Source of the DNA: a virus
Virus record (IMG/VR): IMGVR_UViG_3300042090_002079
Span: 1 to 54,664 of that record
Strand: one strand, 5' to 3'
Length of the DNA stretch: 54,664 bases
Shown here: positions 21,504-30,708 of the stretch, piece after piece
Position numbering within the stretch: the stretch's first letter is position 1
How the letters are laid out: the number at the start of each line of letters is the position of its first letter
Program-made: the position numbers and the translations under genes
Notes under the pieces: generated by a model
Seen by the model: the letters and a program-made list of their open reading frames with translations, nothing else
Told to the model about the DNA's origin: nothing
Databases searched by the model: none

Positions 21504-22444
21504 TGTCGATCGCCATCATCCAGGGCCCGGTCGCGGAGCCCGTCACGCTCAATGACGTCAAGCTGCAGCTGGGCTTCGGCCCCATGCAGGACTCGGACCG
21601 TGCCGCCTCGCAGATCCTCAACGACAAGTTGCGCGGCTACATCGTCGCCGCGCGGCAGGACTGCGAGAACTGGACCAATCGCGTCTTCATCACCCAGTCG
21701 TGGAAGCTGCTCCGGGATAGCTTCCCCGGCCACAATCTCCGCTATGAGTGGAACGGCTATCCGGAGATCGAGCTACCCAAGCCGCCTTTTCAATCCGTGC
21801 TTTCGTTTACCTATATCGATGTTTCCGGCACGCCGCAGACGCTCACCCAAGACACAACCTACGGCACCAATCCGCTTAACCCGGAGTACGGCTATCAACT
21901 TGAACGGGGGAGCGAAACCCAGCCCGGGCGCCTGATGCCGCCTTTCGCGCGGCCGTGGCCTCCCACGCGCATGGTTCCCGGCAATGTTATCGTGTGCTTC
22001 CGCTGCGGCTACGGCGGCCCCATTACTGCAAGCATGACCGAGGGCTCCGCGGCGCTTACTGTCACCGGCGGTGCGCCGCTCACTTTCGACTTCGACGACG
22101 CGCCGCTGCTGCCCGGCGAGACCGGCCTGCCGATCTACGTTCCCGGCGCGGGGGCGTTAACGGCGTCCGTGATTAGCCCCTTCACCGGCCTTCCGGTGCA
22201 GGGCGCGCTGGCCACGAATATCGCCAGCGTCAATCCGAGCACGGGGCAGGCAACGCTGGCCGCGGGCGCCAGTGCGACGGTCTCCAATGTGCCGGGCTGG
22301 GCCGGCTATCCAGTACCGGCAGTGATTACCACCGCCATCAAGATGCTCGTCGAGCGCTACTACGAAAGCGGCGGTGCGCAGCCGGATATCGCCAATACGG
22401 CTGTCGAAGGGCTGCTCGAGCCGTATCGCAACTTCGTTTCCTGA
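21503..22444 (+). CDS. Head-tail connector (phiE125 gp8 / gp6-like) with insert
   Basis: The 313-residue protein has the connector pattern at both ends: VTLNDVKLQLG, DKLRGYIVAARQDCENWTNR, FITQSW and PEIELPKPPFQSVLSFTYID, then at the C-terminus AITTAIKMLVERYYE. Between them, residues about 165-275 form a Gly/Thr/Ala-rich beta insert (SAALTVTGGAPLTFDF and onward) not usual in the family. It would line the vertex between portal and tail. Confidence 0.75.
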   Translation: MSIAIIQGPVAEPVTLNDVKLQLGFGPMQDSDRAASQILNDKLRGYIVAARQDCENWTNRVFITQSWKLLRDSFPGHNLRYEWNGYPEIELPKPPFQSVLSFTYIDVSGTPQTLTQDTTYGTNPLNPEYGYQLERGSETQPGRLMPPFARPWPPTRMVPGNVIVCFRCGYGGPITASMTEGSAALTVTGGAPLTFDFDDAPLLPGETGLPIYVPGAGALTASVISPFTGLPVQGALATNIASVNPSTGQATLAAGASATVSNVPGWAGYPVPAVITTAIKMLVERYYESGGAQPDIANTAVEGLLEPYRNFVS

Positions 22445-22445
22445 C

Positions 22446-22604
22446 ATGGAATGCCCAATCTACACCGCGCAGCGCATTGCGTCCGGTTGGCTCTTCAAGC
22501 AGGTGGCCGGCCAGGTTTTCACCTTTCGCGGCGACGGCAGCCTGACATTGCGTGAGGCTTTGCGGATCATCGCGCGATTAAATGCGCGCCACGCGCTGAA
22601 TTAG
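22446..22604 (+). CDS. Small hypothetical protein
   Basis: A 52-residue protein one base after the connector stop. It has a small beta part (GWLFKQVAGQVFTFRGDG) and a helix. No clear ribosome site; translation may be coupled to the upstream gene. Family unknown. Confidence 0.45.
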   Translation: MECPIYTAQRIASGWLFKQVAGQVFTFRGDGSLTLREALRIIARLNARHALN

Positions 22605-22606
22605 TC

Positions 22607-22634
22607 ACGAACCACTGATTCCTGATCGCTGGAG
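22607..22634 (+). repeat. Heptanucleotide repeats
   Basis: ACGAACC, ACTGATT, CCTGATC and GCTGGAG stand in 7-base register; the last unit contains the ribosome site of the next gene. Confidence 0.7.
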
Positions 22635-22639
22635 ATGCC

Positions 22640-23329
22640 ATGGCATCGGCCGACCTCACTACGCTCGCCACTCTCAAGGAGTGGCTGCCCGTCAACTCCA
22701 CCAACACTAACGATGACGCCACGCTTACGCGCCTCCTTACCGCTGTGAGCATGGACTTTGCCCGGGCGACCAAACGGCCGGACCTGCTGCTCGCCGAATA
22801 CACCGAGGTGCGCCAGGGCGATGGTGCGTATCGCATGATCACGTATCACTGGCCCATCGTAGCCGTAGCTACGCTCACGGTTGGCGGCATTGCGATCACT
22901 GAGAGCGAAGACAAGATCCAGAATGGCTATTACTTCGATCAGGACATCGATCCGGAGCGCATCTGGAACCTCTACCTCAACGGCTATGTCTTCACCGACG
23001 GCGCCCCCGTCGTCCTCGGGTATAGCGCCGGCTATGTCCAGCCCGGCGAGACGGTGGGGACCGGCCAGATCGCACTGCCGGAGGACATTGAACAGGCTGT
23101 TTGCGACTGGTGCGCCTATCGCTATAAAGAGCGCCCGAACGTCACGGCCACGCAGCGCCGGTCCACGCAAGGCGAGTCCGCGCAGACCGAGCTCCTCGAC
23201 GCGCCGCCTAACGTGCTTCAGGTCATCGAGCGCTACAAGCGCGATCTTCCCTCGATTGATCGCCGCGCGGATGAACGCGCCGAGCGCATGACCAGACCGG
23301 GCTTCAAATCCCAGGGGAAGAAGAAATGA
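22640..23329 (+). CDS. Head-tail connector, gp6-like
   Basis: The 229-residue protein opens like the gp6 family: LTTLATLKEWLPV, DDATLTRLLTAVSMDFARAT, then YHWPIVAVATLTVGG. A C-terminal helix block (EDIEQAVCDWCAYRYKERP) and a very basic end follow. It probably forms the second ring below the portal. It is followed directly by the exported fibre-like gene with four overlapping bases. Confidence 0.75.
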   Translation: MASADLTTLATLKEWLPVNSTNTNDDATLTRLLTAVSMDFARATKRPDLLLAEYTEVRQGDGAYRMITYHWPIVAVATLTVGGIAITESEDKIQNGYYFDQDIDPERIWNLYLNGYVFTDGAPVVLGYSAGYVQPGETVGTGQIALPEDIEQAVCDWCAYRYKERPNVTATQRRSTQGESAQTELLDAPPNVLQVIERYKRDLPSIDRRADERAERMTRPGFKSQGKKK

Positions 23330-26300
23330 AAAAGAGTCTCCTAGCGTTGCTGCTCGCCGTTCCCTGTTTCCTATTCCCTGTTCCCTGCTTCTCTCAGACG
23401 GTGCCGATCGCGGCCACTTACGTGCAGGATGGCAACAGCCTGGCGTGCCCCACCGGCACAGCCGGTGTCTGCACGATTGCCTGGGTGCCCGTGCTCTCCG
23501 GCGGAACGCCGACCGTCTATCATAAGCCTTCCGGAGGCATTGCCACGGCATCGCCGGTTACCACGTTCGTGGTGAACGGCGCCTTCTCGCTCGCCTCCAT
23601 GCCGGATTCGGCGTATACCACGCCGCTTAACTTGTGCTGGCGCGTTACGCTCAACACACCCAACGGGTCGTCGCTGCTTGGATCCTGCGTGCAGCCCAGC
23701 GCCAGCAACTACTGGTACAGCGCCGGCGTGGACAACTTCGACAACTGGCTGCCCAGCATCGCGCCTTTACCTACGATTGCTTATGTGCAAAGCGTCAATG
23801 GCTGCGCTGGCGTTTGCACGGTGAATGGCGGCAATGGCTCGATGACCTGGCCGACATACGTTGGCCTCACCGCGTACAACGGGAGCGGATGGACCACACC
23901 CACCGCCGCGATGATAGAAAGTGTGCTGGGGTTTGCGCCGCTGAATCCGGCGAACAACCTCTCCGATGTGGCCAGCTCCGCCACGGCGCGCACCAACCTG
24001 GGCCTGGGCTCCGCCGCCCAGCAGGCAGCCAGTTACTTCCAAACGGCGCTGGGTTACGCGCCGCTGAATCCGGCGGACAACCTCTCCGATGTGGCCAGCG
24101 CGGCAACGGCGCGCACCAACCTGGGCCTGGGCTCCGCCGCCCAGCAGGCAGCCAGTTACTTCCAGACGGCGCTGGGTTACGCGCCGCTGAATCCGGCCAA
24201 CAACCTGTCCGACGTGGCCAGCGCGGCAACGGCGCGCACCAACCTGGGCCTGGGCACTGCCGCGCAGCAGGCAACCTCAGCCTTCGACGCCGCCGGCGCC
24301 GCGGCTACGGCGCAGAGCAACGCGGAGGCTGCGGCGGTTGGCGGCGTGCTGAGCGGCAACCTTCCCAACCCGGGACTGTCGAGTACTCCCCACGCTCTTC
24401 CGAACGGCTGGACGGCTACCACGCAGACCACCGGCGACAACACCACCGACGTGGCTACTGACGCCTTTGTGCTGGCGAACGCTGCGAACAGTGTTTACAC
24501 CGGCGCTGTTTATGTTTCGCCGGCCTGCGGCGGCCAGGCCAACTGCTACACCATACATGACGATGTGCAGGTCGCGATGAATACGACCTATCCAGCGGGC
24601 GGCACCGGTGGAAGCACCGCAACGCTGGTCACCACAAGCGCGGATCTCTACGGCCAGTGGCTCAATGTGACCACGCCAACTTCCTACTTTGGCGGCTACG
24701 AGACCATGGGCACGGCCTATCTATCTACGACGTTCGGGCTCGCCTTCAAGGTGGCCACTACCGGTAACGTCATAAACTCGTGGGGATCGGCCGTGGCCAC
24801 CGGATCTGCTACCACGGTGACTCTCGCCGTCACGCCCACCGGTGGCTCGGGGCATATCTTGGTGGTTTGCGGGCGCCACGACACTGCGAGCACGTTGCCC
24901 ACTTATACTTTCACTGACAATTCCGGGTCGAACACTTATACGCCTGTCACCGCTTCGCCAATCACGGTTGGATATTCAAGCTACCTTTCTCAAGGTTGCG
25001 CCTATGTCCCGAACGTGGCGGGCGGATCGTACACGATCACGCTCACTTATAGCATCACCACGTATGATCGCAGCCTCGTTGCTTACGAGCTGTCCGGGAT
25101 GGCGACCAGCTCCCCGCTGGATGCTTACTCGACAAGTGTGACGACGGTTGCGGGAACGGTGGTGACCATGCAGACCATGACTACCAGCGCGAGTGATCTA
25201 GTGCTTCAGGTGTCCACGATGGCGCATAACGCAGACACCGTGACAGCGGGCAAGATCGGTACGCTTTCTTACGTGACAAATTACACCACGGGCACGAGCG
25301 GTGGTCCCGCCGATCCGGCCTTTGCGTCAACTGACGTGGGGAAGAAGATCCTGGGCACCGCTGACTGCGACGAAGGCAATGGCTATATCGACTGTTACAC
25401 GGAATTCCCCGCGGGCACGACGATTGTCGCCTACGTCTCACCCACGAGCGTTCAGTTGAGCACGCTGCCTATATTCGCACAGGCCACCACCATCTATACC
25501 TTCACGGGCTGGTTTCTATGGGGACATGACGATGGAGCGCAAATCAACGCGGCGTGGAACGCAGCGGCTGCGCTTCCCGGATATAGCCTTGTGTTGCCTT
25601 GCGGCGTGATGTTCACGGCGATACCGCCGTTTCTTTCAACCTCGGCCGGCGCGGTCTTCAATCCAAACATTAACGGCTGCTCTTCGGGCGGCTCGGCGAT
25701 TGTGCCCACCCCCGATTTCAACTATTCGCTGACCTCCGGAGGGGTCATCTATTCTTACGCGAACACGAATCAGGCGGGCTATAAGCCTCAAGGCGCTCAG
25801 GGGAATTTATATCAAAATCCGTGGGTCTACTCGCAGCTTTCGAACTTCTCGATTTGGGGTGCGGGGCAGGATGGGTCGTTTGTGTCCAACACGTTGCCCG
25901 TGCTGAACATGTACAACACGGTGGTTCAGAACGTTTGGATACTGGGTTGGGATTGGAACACGCCAACCACTTTCCCCTGTATGAGCATCACGGGGGGCGT
26001 GCTCGACGATGCTGGCGGCTGGGCTGCCTGCACCGAAGGCCTCCTAGTGGCGGGCGATCAGTCTCCAACGAACATCGGCAACAGTGCGCGCGATTGCTGG
26101 TTCGGAGCGCAGGCGAACAACCCGACGCCATTCCACATTGGTCCGGGACTCGTAATGCAAGCTGGGGATTTTGTGAGTCAGAACTGCACTTTCAACCCTG
26201 GGCATGTGGGCTACGCCACTACGGACGAAGGTGCGACTATGGCGGGCGGAACTTGGGTTTCGACGGGCGATTTTGCCGGCGGAATTCATATAGGTGGAGG

Positions 26301-26916
26301 CCAAGCTATTTTTCTCAACACCAAAGATGCCATTTTGTCTAACTACGGGGTGTATATTACCGGCGGCTCGCTGAGCGCGCAGCACTCGCAGATCGATTTC
26401 CTTAATATGACCGCCGGCACGTTCTATGATCTCGGCGATAACTACACCTGCACGACAGTTAATAACTGGCAATCCTGCGGAAGCGGCGTTGCCGGACCTT
26501 GGACCATCAACCAGCACGCCTTGACCAGTATCACCGGCGGGGTGGTCGTGGGCAGCGCTTCTTCGGCCGGCACCGCGCAGACGGCGGCGAACATCACCGC
26601 GAGCACTGGCTGGGGAACCTCCGGCGCGGCTGGCAACGGTATCTCGGCTGTCTCCGGCGGCTCGCACCGCGCGCAGTTTACCATCACCGCGGCGGGAACT
26701 CCGGGTTCAGATCCAAACGTTGCACTCACATTTCCTGTGCCATTTGCCGTGGCTCCTTTCTGCCAGGCGCAGCAAGTGGGCGGGACTGGCAGTGTCGGTG
26801 CTTTCACTAGCGGTACCACTACGACAACCTCAACGGGACCCTTCACATGGTGGGGTACGCCGGCGGCGGGATCGACCTATATCGTGCTCGTCACCTGCGA
26901 GGTTCCGGGACAATAA
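23326..26916 (+). CDS. Large exported fibre-like protein with signal peptide
   Basis: The 1196-residue protein begins with a Sec signal peptide (MKKSLLALLLAVPCFLFPV, cut after CFSQ), odd for a phage structural gene. Residues about 200-320 hold three near-identical 41-residue units (NLSDVASAATARTNLGLG), a fibre-shaft motif. A C-terminal parallel-beta-like half (about 730-1060) resembles pectate-lyase/tailspike helices. There are about 28 cysteines, many in close pairs, which suggests disulphides formed in the periplasm. It may be a surface adhesin, a depolymerase-like tailspike or a moron product. It separates connector genes from tail genes. Confidence 0.65.
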   Translation: MKKSLLALLLAVPCFLFPVPCFSQTVPIAATYVQDGNSLACPTGTAGVCTIAWVPVLSGGTPTVYHKPSGGIATASPVTTFVVNGAFSLASMPDSAYTTPLNLCWRVTLNTPNGSSLLGSCVQPSASNYWYSAGVDNFDNWLPSIAPLPTIAYVQSVNGCAGVCTVNGGNGSMTWPTYVGLTAYNGSGWTTPTAAMIESVLGFAPLNPANNLSDVASSATARTNLGLGSAAQQAASYFQTALGYAPLNPADNLSDVASAATARTNLGLGSAAQQAASYFQTALGYAPLNPANNLSDVASAATARTNLGLGTAAQQATSAFDAAGAAATAQSNAEAAAVGGVLSGNLPNPGLSSTPHALPNGWTATTQTTGDNTTDVATDAFVLANAANSVYTGAVYVSPACGGQANCYTIHDDVQVAMNTTYPAGGTGGSTATLVTTSADLYGQWLNVTTPTSYFGGYETMGTAYLSTTFGLAFKVATTGNVINSWGSAVATGSATTVTLAVTPTGGSGHILVVCGRHDTASTLPTYTFTDNSGSNTYTPVTASPITVGYSSYLSQGCAYVPNVAGGSYTITLTYSITTYDRSLVAYELSGMATSSPLDAYSTSVTTVAGTVVTMQTMTTSASDLVLQVSTMAHNADTVTAGKIGTLSYVTNYTTGTSGGPADPAFASTDVGKKILGTADCDEGNGYIDCYTEFPAGTTIVAYVSPTSVQLSTLPIFAQATTIYTFTGWFLWGHDDGAQINAAWNAAAALPGYSLVLPCGVMFTAIPPFLSTSAGAVFNPNINGCSSGGSAIVPTPDFNYSLTSGGVIYSYANTNQAGYKPQGAQGNLYQNPWVYSQLSNFSIWGAGQDGSFVSNTLPVLNMYNTVVQNVWILGWDWNTPTTFPCMSITGGVLDDAGGWAACTEGLLVAGDQSPTNIGNSARDCWFGAQANNPTPFHIGPGLVMQAGDFVSQNCTFNPGHVGYATTDEGATMAGGTWVSTGDFAGGIHIGGGQAIFLNTKDAILSNYGVYITGGSLSAQHSQIDFLNMTAGTFYDLGDNYTCTTVNNWQSCGSGVAGPWTINQHALTSITGGVVVGSASSAGTAQTAANITASTGWGTSGAAGNGISAVSGGSHRAQFTITAAGTPGSDPNVALTFPVPFAVAPFCQAQQVGGTGSVGAFTSGTTTTTSTGPFTWWGTPAAGSTYIVLVTCEVPGQ
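23363..23396 (+). repeat. Heptanucleotide repeats inside signal-peptide codons
   Basis: CCTGTTT, CCTATTC, CCTGTTC, CCTGCTT and the start of CTCTCAG lie in 7-base register. They encode the hydrophobic end of the signal peptide of the 23326 gene. Confidence 0.75.
23935..24280 (+). repeat. Tandem 123-bp repeats in fibre-like gene
   Basis: Units start at 23935, 24058 and 24181, exactly 123 bases (41 codons) apart; the third is shortened. Units two and three are almost identical at DNA level, so copy number could change by recombination. Confidence 0.9.
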
Positions 26917-26952
26917 ACGGCCCTTTGCCACAACCCTCCCTGGAGAATCGAA

Positions 26953-27324
26953 ATGAAAAAACTGTTTGCAGTTCTGCTCTTCGCGCTCGCATCCCTGGCG
27001 CATGCTCAGGCCACCGTGCCTCCGGCCGCTGCCACGTTTCAAGTAAACCTCTCCTGGACCGGGCCTGCGAGCTGCACGACGGCCGCGCCGTGCACGTACA
27101 CCGTTTACCGCGCTCCGGCGGGAGGAACGTACGCGCTGCTGGGCACTACGGCGGCGCAGACGACCACCTATAGCGACCTGACGACTACTCCGGGAAGCGC
27201 CTACACTTACATCGTCGAAACGGTGTACGAGGGCGTAAATTCAGCTCCGTCAAACCCCGTGGCTGTAACCGTTCCCGCCGTGCCCAACGCTCCCACCGTC
27301 ATCATCATCACCATCGCGCCCTGA
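26953..27324 (+). CDS. Secreted single fibronectin type III domain protein
   Basis: The 123-residue protein has a signal peptide (MKKLFAVLLFALASLAHA) and one FnIII-like domain: VNLSWTGPASC, YTVYRAPAGGTYALLG, then TPGSAYTYIVETVYEGVNS. FnIII and related Ig-like domains are common on phage surfaces, where they bind carbohydrates. A free, exported one is unusual. It follows the exported fibre-like gene and may act with it at the cell surface. Confidence 0.7.
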   Translation: MKKLFAVLLFALASLAHAQATVPPAAATFQVNLSWTGPASCTTAAPCTYTVYRAPAGGTYALLGTTAAQTTTYSDLTTTPGSAYTYIVETVYEGVNSAPSNPVAVTVPAVPNAPTVIIITIAP

Positions 27325-27340
27325 CCCCTGAATTTCGAAC
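27320..27340 (+). repeat. Heptanucleotide repeats
   Basis: CCTGACC, CCTGAAT and TTCGAAC lie in 7-base register and include the TGA stop of the FnIII gene. Confidence 0.5.
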
Positions 27341-27365
27341 TCTTTTTCACGGCGAAGGAGACGTC

Positions 27366-27548
27366 ATGGATACCAGACCGGGCTTCTCGAAGTACCTGGC
27401 CGAGCGGCTGCTGGCCACGTACAACATGCATGATGTACTCAGCGGCCCCGCGCCCGACGTGGAGCGCGTGGCCCGTTGGGTGCGTGCGGAGGTGGAAGCC
27501 TTTGTCGCCGCGCGTCGCGCAGCCGAGGCGCGGCGCCCCGGTCCCTGA
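27366..27548 (+). CDS. Small hypothetical protein
   Basis: A 60-residue helical protein (VERVARWVRAEVEAFVAARR) behind GAAGGAG. It lies between the FnIII gene and the tail-completion genes. Family unknown. Confidence 0.55.
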   Translation: MDTRPGFSKYLAERLLATYNMHDVLSGPAPDVERVARWVRAEVEAFVAARRAAEARRPGP

Positions 27549-27582
27549 TCGGTGGACTGTAACTTATGCAGTTGGAGGCGCC

Positions 27583-28122
27583 ATGCTTCAACTTACCGTC
27601 GAACAACGCAGCGTGGATTCCGTCGTTGACTACGTGGAGCGCGTCAAGATGCGGATCTTCGCGCAGATGCGCGTCGGGATGCGCGAAGCTATGGAGGGCC
27701 TGGCCGCTGAGGCTGTCTCGCAGGCGAGCACCGCGGGCATTCAGATGCGCACCGGGCAATTGTTCGAGGATATTCTCAACTCGCCCAGCGTGCACGAAAC
27801 CGCGGAGCTGATTGTCGGCGGGATCGGCGTGAAAAGCGACATGACCATCAAGGGACGGACCTTCCAGGGTTATCTTGGAACTGCTCTCGACGAGGGCTAT
27901 ACAGTGCCCTCGGCGGTTCCTCTGAGCCGGAAGATCGACAAGGCGCAGGGCACGGCGGGCGTCTTTCAATTCATTGCCGCGAACGGTGATACGCGCTTTA
28001 CCTTCGGGCACAAGGCGATCCGGGTGCGTCCGCATCCATTTCTGCGCCAGGCGAAAGAAGCCTTCACTGATCCAATCATGGAAATCATCGCCGCGAGAGT
28101 CGCCGAAGCATACGAGGAATAA
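27583..28122 (+). CDS. HK97 gp10-like tail-completion protein, copy A
   Basis: The 179-residue protein has the gp10-like layout: an N-terminal helix (SVVDYVERVKMRIFAQMRVG), a middle region (TAGIQMRTGQLFEDIL) and the closing IRVRPHPFLRQAKEAF. Such proteins join head and tail or complete the tail tube. It is clearly related to the protein at 31412. ATG 27583 follows GGAGG. Next comes the second tail-completion gene. Confidence 0.7.
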   Translation: MLQLTVEQRSVDSVVDYVERVKMRIFAQMRVGMREAMEGLAAEAVSQASTAGIQMRTGQLFEDILNSPSVHETAELIVGGIGVKSDMTIKGRTFQGYLGTALDEGYTVPSAVPLSRKIDKAQGTAGVFQFIAANGDTRFTFGHKAIRVRPHPFLRQAKEAFTDPIMEIIAARVAEAYEE

Positions 28123-28144
28123 CGGTCAGGAATCGGCGTGGAAC

Positions 28145-28179
28145 TGACAAGTGTTTGCTGTTCACTGTCCACTGAAAGG
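28145..28179 (+). repeat. Heptanucleotide repeats
   Basis: TGACAAG, TGTTTGC, TGTTCAC, TGTCCAC and TGAAAGG run in exact 7-base register; the last unit carries the ribosome site of the next gene. Confidence 0.8.
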
Positions 28180-28187
28180 CGAACGTG

Positions 28188-28667
28188 ATGAGCCTTGCAC
28201 AATATTCCGCCGTCAACCGCGAGGCTATCTGGGCTGCGCTCTTTACGTGGCTGCAGTCGCAGCTGGGCGATCAGTTCCAGTCGATGGGCCGCAAGCACGT
28301 TGCGCCGCCGGAGCTGACCATCGCCGATCAGCCCGCCCTGTTCCAGGTGGCGGGCAAGGAGATCCATATTCCGCAGAAACCGCCGGGTCTTCCTTCCAGG
28401 CTGATGCTGCGCGGCTGGCTCATTGTCTATGTCTTCGACAACAGCCCTGACGAAGACATTGGGCAGGAGCAGCTCTTGGCGGAGACCACGCTGAACAACC
28501 TGCTCCAGGCGATCGATGCGGCGCTGGTCCCTGACAACCTGGCCACCGGCAAGTTTACGATCGGCGGCCTGGCGACGCACTGTTGGCTCGAGGGCGACAG
28601 CGACCTGGATCCCGGCATCTTCGGGCCCCAGGCAGCCGCCATTTTACCGCTGAACATTCTGGTGTAG
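28188..28667 (+). CDS. Tail terminator / minor tail protein
   Basis: The 159-residue protein (NREAIWAALFTWLQSQLGDQ, RLMLRGWLIVYVFD, then LDPGIFGPQAAAILPLNILV) has the size, fold pattern and position of a tail terminator directly before the tail-tube genes. ATG 28188 is preferred to the GTG just before it. The call rests on gene order more than on motifs. Confidence 0.6.
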   Translation: MSLAQYSAVNREAIWAALFTWLQSQLGDQFQSMGRKHVAPPELTIADQPALFQVAGKEIHIPQKPPGLPSRLMLRGWLIVYVFDNSPDEDIGQEQLLAETTLNNLLQAIDAALVPDNLATGKFTIGGLATHCWLEGDSDLDPGIFGPQAAAILPLNILV

Positions 28668-28784
28668 CTGAGTCAGCCGTTCCGCGCGCGGGTTGGCGCT
28701 GTTCGCGCCGCGAACTCTGCCAGTTCCGCTTTTCGTTTCCAACCCGTCATCACCCGACGCTCTCTGGGCGCCCAGGAGAATACC

Positions 28785-29744
28785 ATGCTCAATCCTCAGT
28801 TTGGATCTGGGGTGCTCACCGCCATCCCCAACGCCGGTAACCTCGCCGCCAATCCTACACCCATGCAGTTCGGCCTCCTCCAGGAGGTGCAGATCGAAAT
28901 CAAGGGCGACACCAAGGAACTGTACGACAATCTGCAGATTCCGGCCGCCATCGCCCGCGGCAAAATCAAGGTCACAGGCAAGGGCAAGATGGCCTCGCTC
29001 GACCCCATGTTCTTTTCGCAGCTCTATTTCGGCCTGCCGACGACCGCCGGCGTGCTGCGCCCGGTCTACAACGAGCTGCGCACCGCGGCGGCTTCCATCA
29101 CGACGAACAACGCTGCCGCGACCGCCGATCTGGGCGTCATCGCCACGGGCGGCACGGGATTTTCTGTCGGCACGCAGCTCACCAACTCCGGGACCGCCGC
29201 GCCGTCCAGCGGGCAATACAAGTTCACCGCGTGGACTGGGACGAGCCCGGGCGCGTGGCAGGCCGAGCACACCTACGCCCTGAACGCCACCATCCTCGAT
29301 CCCGCCGGGCATACGCAGAAGGTGACCACGGCCGGAACTTCCGGGGCCGCGCTGCCGACGTTCAACGATTCACTCTCGACCACCACGGATGGCACCGTTG
29401 TGTGGACCGATCAGGGGCTTTCCGGTACCGCGGGAACCTACACGTTCAACGCTGCCGATGTGACCGCGGGCCTGACCGTGGCGCTCAATTACGTCTGGGA
29501 CGATGTTGACCACGGCGTCACTCTGGCCATCCCCGCGCAGCTCGAGGGGTACGCGCCGCAGTTCACCGTGGTGCTCTACAACAACTTCAAGGGTCAGCTC
29601 TTCGGTATCCAGCTGAATGCCTGTGTGCTGGGCGGGTGCAGTATTCCCACTAAACAGGAAGACTTTTGGGTCGCGGACTTCGACTTCTCGTGCGGCCGCG
29701 ATGCCAGCAACAACCTGGGCAGCATCTTCGCCGACCAGATCTAG
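28785..29744 (+). CDS. Major tail tube protein A, with inserted surface domain
   Basis: The 319-residue protein shares its first about 93 and last about 82 residues almost exactly with the next gene (MLNPQFGSGVLTAIPNAGN, QIEIKGDTKELYDNLQIP; end EDFWVADFDFSCGRDASNN). Those parts should build the tube. Between them it has an extra about 68-residue domain (WQAEHTYALNATILDPAGH, TTAGTSGAALP, DGTVVWTDQG). This pattern recurs in carbohydrate-binding repeats of phage proteins. The domain probably projects from the tube. Confidence 0.7.
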   Translation: MLNPQFGSGVLTAIPNAGNLAANPTPMQFGLLQEVQIEIKGDTKELYDNLQIPAAIARGKIKVTGKGKMASLDPMFFSQLYFGLPTTAGVLRPVYNELRTAAASITTNNAAATADLGVIATGGTGFSVGTQLTNSGTAAPSSGQYKFTAWTGTSPGAWQAEHTYALNATILDPAGHTQKVTTAGTSGAALPTFNDSLSTTTDGTVVWTDQGLSGTAGTYTFNAADVTAGLTVALNYVWDDVDHGVTLAIPAQLEGYAPQFTVVLYNNFKGQLFGIQLNACVLGGCSIPTKQEDFWVADFDFSCGRDASNNLGSIFADQI

Positions 29745-29798
29745 TCCTTCACAACAACCCATTCACCGGACGCTCGCAGGAGCGCCTCAGGAGACGCC

Positions 29799-30554
29799 AT
29801 GCTCAATCCTCAGTTTGGATCTGGGGTGCTCACCGCCATCCCCAACGCCGGCAACCTCGCCACCAATCCCACGCCTATGCAATTCGGCCTCCTCCAGGAG
29901 GTGCAGATCGAAATCAAGGGCGACACGAAGGAGCTGTACGACAATCTGCAGATCCCGGCCGCCATCGCCCGCGGCAAGATCAAGGTTACGGGCAAGGGCA
30001 AGATGGCCTCGCTTGATCCCATGTTCTTTTCGCAGCTTTATTTCGGGCTGCCCACGACCGCCGGCGTTAAGCGCCCGGTCTACAACGAGGCGCACGCGGC
30101 TGCGGCATCGGTCGCGCCCGCCAACGCGCCGGTCGCGGACTTGGGCGTGATCGTCACGGGCGGTACCGGCTTCCAGGTCGGTACACAGATGACGGCCGTT
30201 ACGTCGGCGCCATCGGTGAGCGGGACCTACTATTTCAACGGTACGGCCTACGCCTTCCTGGCCGCCGATGTGAGCGCCGGTTTGACCGTGGCGCTGAACT
30301 ATACCTGGAACGACTCGACGCACGGCGTCACGCTGGCCATCCCCGCGCAGCTCGAGGGCTACGCGCCGCAGTTCACCGTGGTGCTCTACAACAACTTCAA
30401 GGGGCAGCTCTTTGGCATCCAGCTCAACGCCTGCGTGCTGGGGGGTACCAGCATTCCCACCAAGCAGGAAGACTTCTGGGTCGCGGACTTTGATTTCTCC
30501 TGCGGCCGCGACGCCAGCAACAACCTGGGCAGCATCTTCGCGGACCAGATCTAG
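29799..30554 (+). CDS. Major tail tube protein B, without insert
   Basis: The 251-residue paralogue of the preceding gene, lacking the inserted domain. Synonymous differences are scattered, so the copies are not a fresh duplication or assembly artefact. The position directly before the tail-assembly chaperone is typical for the major tail protein. Ribosome site CAGGAG lies before ATG 29799. The two forms may mix in one tube, as plain and decorated subunits. Confidence 0.75.
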   Translation: MLNPQFGSGVLTAIPNAGNLATNPTPMQFGLLQEVQIEIKGDTKELYDNLQIPAAIARGKIKVTGKGKMASLDPMFFSQLYFGLPTTAGVKRPVYNEAHAAAASVAPANAPVADLGVIVTGGTGFQVGTQMTAVTSAPSVSGTYYFNGTAYAFLAADVSAGLTVALNYTWNDSTHGVTLAIPAQLEGYAPQFTVVLYNNFKGQLFGIQLNACVLGGTSIPTKQEDFWVADFDFSCGRDASNNLGSIFADQI

Positions 30555-30670
30555 GAGTGGGACCCTGAGCGGCCGCGGATAACGGAAAACAGGCGGTCGC
30601 ATTTCTTAACGCGAACCACAACGGAACGAAAGGAGGTCAGCGGACCACGCCAGAGCAGTCGCACGGCGGA

Positions 30671-30686
30671 GCGCTCTTCGGAGCGC
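30671..30686 (+). other. UUCG-loop hairpin
   Basis: GCGCTC-TTCG-GAGCGC is a stable tetraloop hairpin in the 211-base gap after tail tube B. No T run follows; it may cap the mRNA of the tube genes. A strong orphan ribosome site AAAGGAGGT lies at about 30628 with no start codon after it. Confidence 0.5.
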
Positions 30687-30708
30687 CCCGCTGATCCCCG
30701 CCCGGCCT

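Noticed and set aside
23935-24280. CRISPR array
   Set aside because: The 123-bp repeats are tandem, in frame, without spacers, and encode fibre-shaft units.
28785-30554. Assembly duplication of the tail-tube gene
   Set aside because: The copies differ at scattered synonymous sites and by a whole inserted domain, so they are real paralogues.
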